Shown piece by piece: positions 48,858 through 57,907 of a DNA stretch of 64,000 bases (positions are counted from its first letter, which is position 1; the number at the start of each line of letters is the position of its first letter). Under the pieces are notes generated by a model. That model had not been told where the DNA came from. It did no database searches and saw only the letters and a program-made list of their open reading frames with translations. Source of the DNA: Methylobacterium sp. WL119 (GTDB lineage Bacteria > Pseudomonadota > Alphaproteobacteria > Rhizobiales > Beijerinckiaceae); the NCBI RefSeq assembly GCF_008039875.1, contig NZ_VRUU01000005.1, forward strand, positions 62,001-126,000, given 5' to 3'. The position numbers and the translations under genes were made by a program.

Positions 48858-49070
48858 TCAATCAGCGCTGATCTGATTTACCACCTGAGCAGGGAAAAAC
48901 CGCCTTACTGTGCAGGGCCCTGATTCGATAAGGTGGTCGAGGAGAACTTCGACTTCTGATCCCTCGTGAACTGGCCACGCAGCGACGACAAGCCCAGAGG
49001 TGTTCAAATCCATTAACAAAAGCCGTTGACCGACCTGGAAGCGTTGACGGAAGAGTCGTGGCTGAGCCAT
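48858..49070 (-). CDS. hypothetical small beta-rich protein
   Basis: 70 residues from ATG 49068-49070. RFQVGQRLLLMDLNTSGLVV is a beta-hairpin like that of PilZ or small-barrel folds, then a short helix (VEVLLDHLIESGP). No conserved RxxxR of PilZ. Function unknown. Confidence 0.45.
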   Translation of the reverse strand: MAQPRLFRQRFQVGQRLLLMDLNTSGLVVAAWPVHEGSEVEVLLDHLIESGPCTVRRFFPAQVVNQISAD

Positions 49071-49208
49071 CGGCGAGCTACCACTTGGGCTGTGACCGAG
49101 GATAGGTACGCCCGTAGTTAATTGAGCGGCAAGCCTTAATAGGCCAGTAGCGGACGAGCCTACGATCACATTCGCGTGGCGGTAAATGCAATTTATCGAA
49201 TTTTCGGC

Positions 49209-49841
49209 TCAACGTGCAGTGGTAAGTACCAGCAGATCCGACAGCAGCTTTGCCGCCGAATCTACAACGGAAAAGCCTTGTGTGCAAATCACCAGATCAG
49301 GCGCTGTAGGCACCTCGTAGGGCGCCGAGATCCCCGTGAAGTTCGGGATCGCGCCGGCCCGCGCCCTGTCGTACAGGCCCTTCGGGTCGCGCGCCTCGCA
49401 CACCGCCAGTGAGGTGTCGATGAAGACCTCCAGGAACGGGATGTCGCCCGCGATCTGCCGCGCCGTCGCGCGCTCGGCGCGGAACGGCGAGATCAGCGAC
49501 ACGATCACCACCAGTCCCGCCTCCGCCATCAGGCGCGCGGTCTCGGCCGCCCGCCGGATGTTCTCGGCGCGATCGGCCGCGGTGAACCCGAGGTCCCGGT
49601 TAAGGCCGTGGCGCAGGTTGTCGCCGTCGAGCACCATGGCGTGCCGCCCCGCCTTGGTGAGCGAGCGGTCGACGGCGTTGGCGATGCTCGACTTGCCCGC
49701 CCCCGACAGCCCGGTGAACCAGGCGATGGCCGGGCGCTGGTTTAAGCTGCGCCAGCGCATCTCGCGAGGCTGAAGGGTCTGCCAGACGAGGTTCGGATTA
49801 ACCTCATACGTGTCGCCTGTGGTCACTTTGCTTTCCGACAT
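49209..49841 (-). CDS. cysC: adenylyl-sulfate (APS) kinase
   Basis: 210 residues, usual size. Walker [13 protein letters not shown] (41-52), [20 protein letters not shown] (substrate loop), [20 protein letters not shown] and [13 protein letters not shown] with [20 protein letters not shown] are all family hallmarks. It phosphorylates APS with ATP to PAPS, used for sulfation or assimilation. No sulfate adenylyltransferase gene is next to it, so it is a stand-alone copy in an accessory strip; PAPS for sulfated products is possible. Confidence 0.9.
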   Translation of the reverse strand: MSESKVTTGDTYEVNPNLVWQTLQPREMRWRSLNQRPAIAWFTGLSGAGKSSIANAVDRSLTKAGRHAMVLDGDNLRHGLNRDLGFTAADRAENIRRAAETARLMAEAGLVVIVSLISPFRAERATARQIAGDIPFLEVFIDTSLAVCEARDPKGLYDRARAGAIPNFTGISAPYEVPTAPDLVICTQGFSVVDSAAKLLSDLLVLTTAR

Positions 49842-49986
49842 GCGTGCATTCGGGGCCGACTTATCACGGGTTCGTTATCTCGATTGTTTCTTAGCAGCAC
49901 CACGGGTTGCATAGCTTTTACGCCAGGCGTGGTCGTTCCGGCACTGAACCACCTGGCTCGGGTCTGCCACGCGGGGCTTCTCGTGC

Positions 49987-50289
49987 CTACTCTACCGACC
50001 GCAGCTTCGGCCCCGCCCCGGTGTGCACGCCCGTGAAGTCGGGCCGGGTGCTGATCCGGTCCTTCCGCTTACAGGCCGAGCACACCAGCCGCAGCGCGAC
50101 ATCCGGTACGGGGAAGTCGTCCGGCAGGCCGGCGAAAGACATGGCTCCGCTGTGCCCGCACTCGCAGAACACCAGCAGCCCACGCGCGCCATTCGCCTTG
50201 CTGTTCGCGATCGTGGCCGGCGGCTGCTCGATGCCGTCGGCGTTGTACCAGCGGCGCGGATTGCGGAGGTGCCTCGGAACGCCCTTCAC
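49987..50289 (-). CDS. hypothetical zinc-ribbon protein
   Basis: 100 residues from GTG 50287-50289, coupled to the upstream gene by GTGA. FCECGHSGAMSF and RLVCSACKRKDRISTRPDF give two Cys pairs (CxC and CxxC) about 32 residues apart, a likely zinc ribbon. Related small proteins occur in many Rhizobiales, often next to the following genes. Function unknown. Confidence 0.6.
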   Translation of the reverse strand: MKGVPRHLRNPRRWYNADGIEQPPATIANSKANGARGLLVFCECGHSGAMSFAGLPDDFPVPDVALRLVCSACKRKDRISTRPDFTGVHTGAGPKLRSVE

Positions 50290-50474
50290 TGGATCGTCGC
50301 CGAGCCCGAGACCAGGCCTAGAAGCGCAGCGAGCTTCAACAGCCCCGCGTCGCTCATCTCCTCACCATTTACCAGCCACAAGCTTAGGTCGTCCCCGGTC
50401 GGCTCGACGTACATGCCGATCGCGCGAAGGGCTTCGACGGCTTCGTGGAACGGGTCGTCGCTCAACCACGCCAA
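50286..50474 (-). CDS. hypothetical small protein
   Basis: 62 residues. EAVEALRAIGMYVEPTGDDL then SLWLVNGEEMSDAGLLKLAA: an alpha/beta fold. Overlaps the HD gene by 13 bases and the next by 4. Part of the four-gene leftward operon. Confidence 0.5.
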   Translation of the reverse strand: MAWLSDDPFHEAVEALRAIGMYVEPTGDDLSLWLVNGEEMSDAGLLKLAALLGLVSGSATIQ

Positions 50475-50989
50475 CCCTTCGCCCGTACGGCCTCGTTCAG
50501 CATCGCCATGGATGGCTCGTACTTCGCAAGCAACCGTGCCTGCGTCCCTGCGTCGAGCTGAGCCAGCCGATCGAGATCCGCGTTGTCCTCATTGTCGGAG
50601 AGCTTCACGAGCAGCACGGCAAGTGGCGCGTCCTGGCAAAGATCGCGGATCGCCTCGTCGTACCGCACACCGGTGTGCTTCGTCAGCGCCAAGACCCCGA
50701 ACACAACCTCCGTGGAGAAACCCTCGCGAAAGAGATCCTGCTGCCGATATGGCGTGTCCTCAATCACATCGTGAAGCCATGCGATCTGAAGCATCTCGCT
50801 GACCATCATGTCGTTCAAATAGCCTGGCAGACCTGAGGCCTTCGCAGTGGTGCGCGCCGCGACGCGCCAAAGATGGTCGACGTAGGGGTCTCCTGCCTTG
50901 TCGATTTGATCGGCATGAACCGCGCACGCGAAAGCCTCGGCGTCAGCGGACGTACGCCGGAGCGGAGGCAGGATGAGGTCGCGCCTCAC
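50462..50989 (-). CDS. HD-domain hydrolase, SpoT/MESH1-like
   Basis: 175 residues from GTG 50987-50989 (GTGA overlap). The HD core is there: AFACAVHADQIDKAGDPYVD, HLWRVA, IAWLHDVIEDTPY (metal-binding His-Asp) and VLLVKLSDNEDNAD, equal to the KLADR/H-N element of (p)ppGpp hydrolases. No synthetase, TGS or ACT domain, so it is a small alarmone-hydrolase type. Whether the substrate is ppGpp or another nucleotide cannot be told. Coupled to three small genes. Confidence 0.75.
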   Translation of the reverse strand: MRRDLILPPLRRTSADAEAFACAVHADQIDKAGDPYVDHLWRVAARTTAKASGLPGYLNDMMVSEMLQIAWLHDVIEDTPYRQQDLFREGFSTEVVFGVLALTKHTGVRYDEAIRDLCQDAPLAVLLVKLSDNEDNADLDRLAQLDAGTQARLLAKYEPSMAMLNEAVRAKGWRG

Positions 50990-51246
50990 GCCGCCACCGG
51001 CCGAGCCAGCAGGATCGCGGTCCGCACCATGCCGCGCCGAAAGGACTCGGACGCGCCGGGCTCGGCGACCGCCTTCCGCGACGGCTCGTGGTCCTTCACC
51101 GCGGCGGACGGATCGACCGTGTGGCCGCTCGCGAACCGGAACAGGCTCACCGTCGGGTCGCGCATGAACACGTCGACCGCGTCGTTCACCTCGTCGGAGG
51201 CGATCGTCTTGGCTTTGATGAGGTCGCCGGTGGTGGGGTCTGCCAT
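50986..51246 (-). CDS. hypothetical protein
   Basis: 86 residues; first gene of the operon containing the HD hydrolase. SDEVNDAVDVFMRDPTVSLF then RFASGHTVDPSAAVKDHEP suggests a compact alpha/beta fold. No known family. Confidence 0.5.
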   Translation of the reverse strand: MADPTTGDLIKAKTIASDEVNDAVDVFMRDPTVSLFRFASGHTVDPSAAVKDHEPSRKAVAEPGASESFRRGMVRTAILLARPVAA

Positions 51247-51297
51247 GGTCGAATCCTAAAGTCGGCCTAGCATCGGCACTGCGGTCCGAGCCGCGGC

Positions 51298-51597
51298 TCA
51301 CCGAGCTAAGGTCTGAGCATCTTTAGGAGTGATGCCTTGCGATCTGAGCTGCTCGTTCTGCTCATTGACCTGGATGGGATCCACCCGGCGCACGGGCGCT
51401 CCTGGCAGCGTGATAGAAGGCTCAGAAACCGAACCTGCAGACACGGATGGCATGCAAAGCTTCTGGCAGATTGGCACGTTTTCGACCGTTGACGAGCAAC
51501 GACCTACAGCGGTGCCCTGAACGCAGACACATGCGCATATGGCGAACGCCGGGACGGGTGCGATCGCGATCGCAAGCGTGAGGATGATGGTTCGCAT
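51298..51597 (-). CDS. secreted Cys-rich hypothetical protein
   Basis: 99 residues from ATG 51595-51597. Signal peptide MRTIILTLAIAIAPVPAFA, then ICACVCVQGTAVGRCSSTVE and ICQKLC: six Cys within 40 residues, likely disulfide bonded. C-terminal tail is Pro/Gln-rich. Function unknown. Confidence 0.6.
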   Translation of the reverse strand: MRTIILTLAIAIAPVPAFAICACVCVQGTAVGRCSSTVENVPICQKLCMPSVSAGSVSEPSITLPGAPVRRVDPIQVNEQNEQLRSQGITPKDAQTLAR

Positions 51598-51752
51598 GGC
51601 GCTGACCTGGATGGTTGCACCTGATCCTAAAGCCCGTGGGTTATAGGGGCCACAGGTGATTGAAGGCATGTCGCTAGGAAGGCAGTTGCCCAGTCTGCTT
51701 ACTATGTGCTTACCGGTCATCATTTCCGGTAAGCAAGCAGAGGGCTAAGTGT

Positions 51753-51828
51753 TGGTGCCGCTTGAGGGATTCGAACCCCCGACCCCCTCATTACGAATGA
51801 GGTGCTCTACCAGCTGAGCTAAAGCGGC
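51753..51828 (-). tRNA. tRNA-Thr (anticodon CGU)
   Basis: 76 bases on the minus strand including an encoded CCA. The acceptor stem GCCGCTT pairs with AAGCGGC, and the D arm has AGCTCAGCTGGTAGAGC. The anticodon stem CCTCA/TGAGG encloses the loop TTCGTAA, so the anticodon is CGT. The T loop reads GTTCGAATC. tRNA genes are frequent phage integration sites; no duplicate of its 3' end is in this window. Confidence 0.95.
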
Positions 51829-52045
51829 ATCCGTCCGCGGTCGCAGGGTGCGATCGCCGAGGCAACGGTGCATAGCCGTCCGGTCTGCCGTTGGCAAGGC
51901 GGCACCGTTCGCGAGGCCGGCGGCGATGCAGGCGGGACACGGCGGCGCGGGGAAGCGTCGGGGCTGGGCTTCGCGTCCTTGACGGGGGCGGATGCGGCGG
52001 GAAGGGTCCCACCGCACCGGGCGCGCCGGTCGCGGGAACATCGCC

Positions 52046-52516
52046 ATGTCGCTGATCGCACGCCTGCGGGCCTATGCCGCCGAGGCCCTTGGGGTCGCCG
52101 CGCACGAGACGCCGGGCGACGACACCCACCTGGCCGCCACCGCGCTCCTCGTCCACGTGGCCCGGGCCGACGGCATCCTCGCGCCGGCGGAATCGGACCG
52201 CCTCGCGCGTCTGGTGCGCGGGCGCTACGCCGAGAGCGCCGAGGCCGCCGACGCCCTGATCGCCCGGGCCGCCGCCTTCGATTCCGAGACCCGCGACGTG
52301 GCGAGCCTCGTCGAGATGCTGCCGCACGAGGCCGATGCCGGCGAGCGCGGGCGCATCCTGGCGATGGCGTGGTCCGTCGCCGCCGCCGACGGCCACGTCG
52401 ACGAGTTCGAGGAGGCGCTGGTCTGGCGGCTCGGCAAGCTCCTCGGCTTCGACGAGGCCGGGATCGCGCGGGCGCGCGGCGAGGGCATCCCCGGCATCGC
52501 CGCCGATCCGGCCTGA
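52046..52516 (+). CDS. TerB-family protein
   Basis: 156 residues. TALLVHVARADGILAPAESD then RLARLVRGRY and ILAMAWSVAAADGHVDEFEE match the TerB (tellurite-resistance/DUF533-like) fold with two DG-containing helix pairs that hold metal ions. In many genomes TerB-like proteins of this size are stand-alone. No other ter gene is adjacent. Stress role is by family only. Confidence 0.8.
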   Translation: MSLIARLRAYAAEALGVAAHETPGDDTHLAATALLVHVARADGILAPAESDRLARLVRGRYAESAEAADALIARAAAFDSETRDVASLVEMLPHEADAGERGRILAMAWSVAAADGHVDEFEEALVWRLGKLLGFDEAGIARARGEGIPGIAADPA

Positions 52517-52529
52517 GCGGCGGCGATCG

Positions 52530-52928
52530 ATGATCGCGAGCCTGACCCTGATCCTGCTGGCGCAGCTCCTCGGCGAGGTGCTTGCCCGCAGCGCCGGGCT
52601 GCCCCTCCCCGGCCCGGTCCTCGGCATGGCCCTGATGCTGGGCTTCCTGGTGCTGCGCGACCGGCGCGCGCTGCACCTGGCGCGGGTCCTGCCGAAGCCG
52701 CTGACCGACGGGACGTTGGAGAACACGGCCCGCGGGCTGCTCGCGAACCTGTCGCTGATGTTCGTTCCGGCCGGCGCCGGAATCGTCGGGCGCCTCGACG
52801 TGGTGCAGGCGCAGGGGCTTCGCCTCGCGATCGTGGTCGTGGTCTCGACCGTGGCGGCGCTCGTCGCCACGGTTCTGGTGTTCCTCTGGGTCGCGCGGCT
52901 GACGGCGCGGATCGGGGGCGACCGGTGA
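52530..52928 (+). CDS. lrgA: LrgA/CidA-family protein
   Basis: 132 residues, four hydrophobic segments (LTLILLAQLLGEVLARSAGL; GPVLGMALMLGFLVL; LLANLSLMFVPAGAGIVG; LAIVVVVSTVAALVATVLVF). The LSLMFVPAGAGI and LPLPGPVLGM blocks are family signatures. LrgA/CidA proteins are holin-like and control murein hydrolases or export of pyruvate. Overlaps lrgB by four bases. Confidence 0.85.
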   Translation: MIASLTLILLAQLLGEVLARSAGLPLPGPVLGMALMLGFLVLRDRRALHLARVLPKPLTDGTLENTARGLLANLSLMFVPAGAGIVGRLDVVQAQGLRLAIVVVVSTVAALVATVLVFLWVARLTARIGGDR

Positions 52929-53641
52929 GCGGCGAGTTCGCGGTCTGGGTCTACCTCGCGCGCACGCCGCTGCTGTGGCTGACGGTGACGCTGGCCGCCT
53001 ACCTCGTGGCGGACCGGATCTCGGCCGCGAGCGGGCGCCACCCGGTGGCGAACCCGGTGCTCATCGCCATCGCGATCACCGGCACGGTGCTGACCCTGAC
53101 CGGCACGCCCTACGCCACCTACTTCGACGGCGCGCAGTTCGTCCACTTCCTGCTCGGGCCGGCGACGGTGGTGCTGGCGATGCCGCTGTACGAGCACCGC
53201 GCCACGGTGATGCGGGCGCTCCTGCCCATGCTCGCCGCCCTCGTCGCCGGCTGCACGGTGGCGCTCGGCAGCGCGATCGTGCTGGCGCGCCTCCTCGGCA
53301 TCCCGGAGCCCGTCATCGTCTCGCTCAGCCCGAAATCGGTCACGTCGGGGGTGGCGATGGGCATCTCGGAAGCGCTCGGCGGCGACCCGACGCTGACGGC
53401 GGTGCTGGTGATGCTGACCGGCATCACCGGGGCGATCCTCGTGACGCCGCTGATGCAGGCCTTGGGCATCCGCGACATGCGCGCCCGCGGTTTCGCGGTT
53501 GGGCTCGCCGCCCACGGCGTCGGCACCGCGCGGGCGTTCCAGGTGAGCGAGGTCGCCGGCACCTTCGCCGGCATCGCCATGGGGTTGAACGCCTTCCTCA
53601 CCGCGATCTTCGTGCCGCTGGCGCTGCGGATCCTGTCCTGA
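52925..53641 (+). CDS. lrgB: LrgB family membrane protein
   Basis: 238 residues from GTG 52925, six or seven spans. FDGAQFVHFLLGPATVVLAM, LSPKSVTSGVAMGISEALGG and GLAAHGVGTARAFQVSEVAG are LrgB hallmarks. Together with LrgA it forms the usual two-gene unit controlling cell lysis or small-molecule export. Start overlaps lrgA (GTGA). Confidence 0.9.
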   Translation: MSGEFAVWVYLARTPLLWLTVTLAAYLVADRISAASGRHPVANPVLIAIAITGTVLTLTGTPYATYFDGAQFVHFLLGPATVVLAMPLYEHRATVMRALLPMLAALVAGCTVALGSAIVLARLLGIPEPVIVSLSPKSVTSGVAMGISEALGGDPTLTAVLVMLTGITGAILVTPLMQALGIRDMRARGFAVGLAAHGVGTARAFQVSEVAGTFAGIAMGLNAFLTAIFVPLALRILS

Positions 53642-53651
53642 GAGCGCGCTG

Positions 53652-54746
53652 TCACGCGCCGAGGCGGTCGGCCACCGCCTCGGCCAGGGACAGGCTGGCG
53701 GTCAGGCCCGGGCTCTCGATTCCGAACAGGTGAACGAGGCCCGGCAGGCCGTGCTCGGCCGGCCCGTCGATCACGAAGTCGGCGGCCGGCTCGCCCGGGC
53801 CGGTGAGCTTCGGGCGGATGCCGGCGTAATCGGGGACCAGCGCGCCGTCGGGCAGGCCGGGCCAGTAGCGCCGGATCGCCGCGTAGAAGGCGTCGCCGCG
53901 CGCCGGATCGACCCGGTAGTCGACCGCCTCGATCCACTCGACGTCGGGGCCGAAGCGCATCCGCCCGGCGAGATCGAGGGTGAGATGGGTGCCGAGGCCG
54001 CCCTCGACCGGTGACGGATAGATCAGCCGGGAGAACGCGGGCTTTCCCGTGAAGCCGAAGTAGTTGCCGCGCGCCAGCACGCGGCGCGGTACCCGCTCGG
54101 CCGGGTAGCCCTCGGTCTGCGCGGCCAGGGCCTGTGCGTCGAGGCTCGCCGCGTTGACCACCGCGTCGCACGGATAGTCGCCGGGGCTCGCACCGCCGAA
54201 CGCCGCCGCCCAACGTCCGTCGCGGCGCGCTAGGCCGGTGACGGGGGTGTGCAGGGCGATCGCGCCGCCGCGATCCTCGAGGTCGCCCTGCAGCGCCAGC
54301 ATCAGGCCGTGGCTGTCGACGATTCCCGTCCGCGGCGACAAAAGCGCTGCGGTGCAGGCGAGGTTCGGCTCCAGGCGTCGGGCCTGGGCGGCGTCGAGCA
54401 GATCGAGTCCTTCGACGCCGTTGGCGACGCCGCGATCCCGGATCGCGGCGATCGTCTCCGCCTCGGCCTCCGTCGTGGCGACGATGAGCTTGCCGCAGGC
54501 GCGGTGGGCGATGCCGTGGCTTTCGCAGAGCGCGTAGAGCCGGCGCGCGCCGTCAACGCAGTGCTTCGCCCGCAGGGAGCCCGCCGGATAGTACATCCCG
54601 CCGTGGATCACCTCGGAGTTGCGCGCGGACACGCCGGTGCCGACCGCCTCCGCCGCCTCCGCGACGACGACCTCGTGCCCCCGCAGCGCCAGGGCGCGCG
54701 CTGTCGCGAGGCCGACGACGCCCGCACCGACGACCAGGACTTCCAT
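53652..54746 (-). CDS. lhgO: FAD-dependent oxidoreductase, LhgO type
   Basis: 364 residues from ATG 54744-54746. The FAD site is [20 protein letters not shown] (GxGxxG at 7-12). [20 protein letters not shown] and [20 protein letters not shown] then [17 protein letters not shown] match L-2-hydroxyglutarate dehydrogenase/oxidase. It oxidises L-2-hydroxyglutarate to 2-oxoglutarate, passing electrons to FAD. Its stop faces the lrgB stop. The exact substrate is by family. Confidence 0.8.
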   Translation of the reverse strand: MEVLVVGAGVVGLATARALALRGHEVVVAEAAEAVGTGVSARNSEVIHGGMYYPAGSLRAKHCVDGARRLYALCESHGIAHRACGKLIVATTEAEAETIAAIRDRGVANGVEGLDLLDAAQARRLEPNLACTAALLSPRTGIVDSHGLMLALQGDLEDRGGAIALHTPVTGLARRDGRWAAAFGGASPGDYPCDAVVNAASLDAQALAAQTEGYPAERVPRRVLARGNYFGFTGKPAFSRLIYPSPVEGGLGTHLTLDLAGRMRFGPDVEWIEAVDYRVDPARGDAFYAAIRRYWPGLPDGALVPDYAGIRPKLTGPGEPAADFVIDGPAEHGLPGLVHLFGIESPGLTASLSLAEAVADRLGA

Positions 54747-55170
54747 GATGCGATCCTCCGCCGCCCGTTCTCGGCGAGGTCGCCGGACCGGTAAAGGCCC
54801 GATGCCTCGTCGAGGGCGTCGCACCGGGCGGAAGCGTGAGGCATACAACTAGAAAGTGCATAGCGATTCACGCGATCGGCGGACGATTTAGGGTTCGCCT
54901 AAGGGATTGTCTCCGTGAGCGAAATGGTCGACCGGAGCGCGCTACGTGCGTGCATTTGCAACCCGCTTGAGCGCGTTAATCAATTCTAAGTAGATTTAAC
55001 TCACTGAATGGATCGCGCATAAGTTGTGTTTTGAGCGCGCAGGCGCATAATCGTTCGGCAGCGGCTCCTCCCGCCGCGTCCCTCTAGAGCGATCGACCGC
55101 TGAAGCATCCTGGTTTCGACGACTTCGCGCCCCGGCGCACCCACCAGATTGAATTCGGAAGGACACGACC
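54747..55170. other. AT-richer gap with MucR promoter
   Basis: 424 bases between the divergent LhgO and MucR genes. GC is lower than around, above all at 54970-55030 (TTCTAAGTAGATTTAACTC region), the type of AT-rich stretch MucR proteins bind. A few short frames have no support. It likely holds both promoters and MucR autoregulation sites. Confidence 0.5.
55024..55051 (+). promoter_or_regulatory. putative mucR promoter
   Basis: TTGTGT (55024-55029) and CATAAT (55046-55051) spaced 16 bases. Transcription would start near 55058, leaving a leader of about 113 bases before the GTG at 55171. Confidence 0.35.
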
Positions 55171-55578
55171 GTGCAGACCACCTCAGACCCCATCGATCTC
55201 GCCGCGAAGATCCTCGCCGCCTACGTCGCCCGAAACTCGGTGCCGGCCGCCGGCTTGCCGGACCTCATCCGGACGGTCCACGGCTCGATCACCGGCCTGC
55301 AGACGCCGCCGAAGCCGGTGCTCGCCCGGCCGACCGACGCCCAGATCCGCGCCTCGATCCGCCAGGATTCGATCATCAGCTTCGAGGACGGCAAGCCCTA
55401 CAAGGCGTTGCGCCGGCACCTGACGCTCCGCGGCCTGTCGCCGGAGGCCTACCGCAGCAAGTGGGGCCTCCCGATCGACTACCCCCTGGTCTCGGCGAGC
55501 TACAGCGCCCGCCGCTCGGTGATCTCCCGGACCATCGGCCAGAACCAGCGCCTGCGGCTGCAGCAGGCGGCGGAGTGA
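55171..55578 (+). CDS. mucR: MucR/Ros-family transcriptional regulator (host copy)
   Basis: 135 residues from GTG 55171 with GAAGGA upstream. DPIDLAAKILAAYVARNSVP, then IISFEDGKPYKALRRHLTLR and LSPEAYRSKWGLPIDYPLV are the family core. Like the phage copy at 13828 it lacks the Ros-type zinc-finger Cys residues. MucR proteins are global regulators of polysaccharide, motility and cell-cycle genes in Rhizobiales. Confidence 0.9.
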   Translation: MQTTSDPIDLAAKILAAYVARNSVPAAGLPDLIRTVHGSITGLQTPPKPVLARPTDAQIRASIRQDSIISFEDGKPYKALRRHLTLRGLSPEAYRSKWGLPIDYPLVSASYSARRSVISRTIGQNQRLRLQQAAE

Positions 55579-55748
55579 TCCGCTGAACCTCGACCGCCCT
55601 CGCGTCCGACGTCGGCGCCGAGGGCGCATGGATGGGCCGAACCGGATCGGGCTGCCGCGGCGACCACCGTGCGGGCCCGATCCGATGCCGTCCCCGGGAT
55701 CCGACGATCCCGGCCGGGCGCCGTCGCGGCGATGCGCGGGCTCGCCGT

Positions 55749-55985
55749 TCAGATCGCGCGCATCTCGCCCGCCGACAGCCGGATCGCCTTCGCCATGCGG
55801 CTCGACAGCGACCCGACCACGACGACCTCGTCGCTCCCGTCGGCCTGCGCGCGCACGATCTCCAACGCCTCGTCCGGGCGTCGCGCCATCACCGCGTAGA
55901 CCGAAGCCGGCACCGTGCTTGTGGCCGCGTCCGCGGTCACCGCGACGAGGAAGGTGGTGTAGCGCCGTCCGATACGCTTCGGCAT
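55749..55985 (-). CDS. hypothetical protein
   Basis: 78 residues. RYTTFLVAVTADAATSTVPA, then SVYAVMARRPDEALEIVRAQ and DEVVVVGSLSSRMAKAI: an alpha/beta sandwich-like protein. Leftward gene between mucR and the phosphate-uptake pair. Function unknown. Confidence 0.55.
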   Translation of the reverse strand: MPKRIGRRYTTFLVAVTADAATSTVPASVYAVMARRPDEALEIVRAQADGSDEVVVVGSLSSRMAKAIRLSAGEMRAI

Positions 55986-56092
55986 GATCGGTCGAGCCTT
56001 TCACGCGCCCGCCCTCGCGCCGAGCCGCAAAGCGTGCCACGAGGGACCGGAAGCGGCGCGTCGACGGTCGGGCGCCGAGGGGTATCGCCGCG

Positions 56093-56737
56093 ATGCTGGG
56101 ATGGTTCCGGGCGCTGATGCCGCGCGAGGATCGGTTCTTCGATCTGTTCGCGCGCCACGCCGAGACGTTGGTCGCCGGAGCCGACGCCCTTCACGGCCTG
56201 CTCCAGGGCGGCGATGCCGTGCCGGAGTTCGGCCGCACGATCGTGGCGCGCGAGGCGGAGGCCGACGCGATCACCGGCGAGGTGCTGCTCGCGGTGCGCC
56301 GCAGCTTCATCACCCCGTTCGACCGCGGCGACATCAAGGACCTGATCCAGTCGATGGACGACGCCATCGACCAGATGCAGAAGACCGTGAAGACCATCGA
56401 GCTTTACGAGATCCGCACCTTCGAGCCGCTGATGCGCGAGATGGGCGACACGGTGGTGCAGGCGGCCCGCCTCACCGCCGAGGCCGTCCCGCTGCTGAGC
56501 GCGATCGGCACCCACGCCACGCGGCTCTCCGCCCTCACCGAGGAGATCACCCGCGTCGAGGGCCGCTCCGACGAGCTGCACGACCAGGGCCTCAAGGCGC
56601 TGTACCAGGCCCACGGCCACACCGACCCGATGCGCTACCTGATCGGACGCGAGATCTACGGCAGCCTCGAGAGCGTGGTCGACCGGTTCGAGGACGTCGC
56701 CAACGAGATCAGCGGCATCGTCATCGAGAACGTCTGA
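56093..56737 (+). CDS. DUF47/PhoU-like partner of phosphate transporter
   Basis: 214 residues, helical. EDRFFDLFARHAETLVAGAD, then AREAEADAITGEVLLAVRRS and FITPFDRGDIKDLIQSMDDA are DUF47 hallmarks; FDRGDIKDL includes metal ligands. It regulates the PiT transporter with which it forms an operon (2 bases apart). Soluble, at the inner membrane face. Confidence 0.9.
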   Translation: MLGWFRALMPREDRFFDLFARHAETLVAGADALHGLLQGGDAVPEFGRTIVAREAEADAITGEVLLAVRRSFITPFDRGDIKDLIQSMDDAIDQMQKTVKTIELYEIRTFEPLMREMGDTVVQAARLTAEAVPLLSAIGTHATRLSALTEEITRVEGRSDELHDQGLKALYQAHGHTDPMRYLIGREIYGSLESVVDRFEDVANEISGIVIENV

Positions 56738-56739
56738 GG

Positions 56740-57747
56740 ATGACGATCACCGCGCTCGCGCTGCCCTGGCTCGTCGGACTGATCGCCGTCGCGCTGGTCT
56801 TCGACTTCCTCAACGGCCTGCACGATGCGGCCAACTCGATCGCCACCATCGTCTCGACGCGGGTGCTGCGGCCGCGCTACGCCGTGATCTGGGCGGCGTT
56901 CTTCAACTTCATCGCTTTCCTGTTCTTCGGCCTCCACGTGGCGCAGACGCTCGGGACCGGCATCGTCGACGCCAGCATCGTCGACGCGCCGGTGATCTTC
57001 GCCGCGCTGATCGGCGCGATCGCCTGGAACGTCGCCACCTGGGTGCTCGGCATCCCGTCGAGCTCCTCGCACGCCCTCGTCGGCGGGCTCGTCGGCGCGG
57101 GCCTCGCCAAGGCCGGGCCGCCGGTGATCGTGTGGGCCGGCCTCGGCAAGACCATCGCCGCGATCGTGCTGTCGCCGCTGCTCGGCTTCCTGCTGGCGCT
57201 GCTGCTGGTGCTCGCCGTCTCCTGGAGCTTCGTGCGCGCGACGCCGTTCGCAGTCGACCGCACATTCCGGGTGATGCAGTTCCTCTCCGCCTCGCTCTAC
57301 TCCCTCGGGCACGGCGGCAACGACGCCCAGAAGACCATGGGCATCATCGCGGTGCTGCTCTACTCGCAGGGGCTGCTCGGATCCGAGTTCTACATCCCGC
57401 TCTGGGTCGTGCTCGCCTGCCAGGGCGCGATGGCGCTCGGGACGCTGCTCGGCGGCTGGCGCATCGTCCATACCATGGGCTCGCGCATCACCCGCCTGAA
57501 CCCGATGCAGGGGTTCTGCGCCGAGACCGGCGGGGCGATCACGCTGTTTGCCGCGACCTGGCTCGGCGTGCCGGTCTCGACCACCCACACCATCACCGGA
57601 GCCATCGTCGGCGTCGGTGCCGCCCGCCGCACCTCGGCGGTGCGCTGGGGCGTGGCCGGCAACATCGTCATCGCCTGGGTGCTGACGATGCCCGCCGCCG
57701 CGCTGATCGCGGCGGGGTGCTACGCGCTCGTCGGGCTGTTCGCCTGA
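56740..57747 (+). CDS. pit: PiT-family inorganic phosphate transporter
   Basis: 335 residues, the shorter alphaproteobacterial form. FDFLNGLHDAANSIATIVST (near 20-40) and GHGGNDAQKTMGIIAVLLYS (about 184-204) are the two PiT signatures carrying inverted repeats for phosphate and cation binding; VPVSTTHTITGAIVGVG lies in the last third. About ten spans. It takes up metal-phosphate with protons. Coupled to the DUF47 gene. Confidence 0.9.
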   Translation: MTITALALPWLVGLIAVALVFDFLNGLHDAANSIATIVSTRVLRPRYAVIWAAFFNFIAFLFFGLHVAQTLGTGIVDASIVDAPVIFAALIGAIAWNVATWVLGIPSSSSHALVGGLVGAGLAKAGPPVIVWAGLGKTIAAIVLSPLLGFLLALLLVLAVSWSFVRATPFAVDRTFRVMQFLSASLYSLGHGGNDAQKTMGIIAVLLYSQGLLGSEFYIPLWVVLACQGAMALGTLLGGWRIVHTMGSRITRLNPMQGFCAETGGAITLFAATWLGVPVSTTHTITGAIVGVGAARRTSAVRWGVAGNIVIAWVLTMPAAALIAAGCYALVGLFA

Positions 57748-57907
57748 CCCGCCGTCGGGGTCGCCGCGCAAGCCTGCCCCGATTCGCACATTGCGGCTGA
57801 CGGAGAGCACCCTGGCCCCGGTGCACGCTTTCGCGCCGAGCCGGTTTCTTCGCCGGCCGGAGAGCGCCGGTGCGTCCCGTCGAGGCGGCGCACCGGCGCG
57901 GCGCGCT

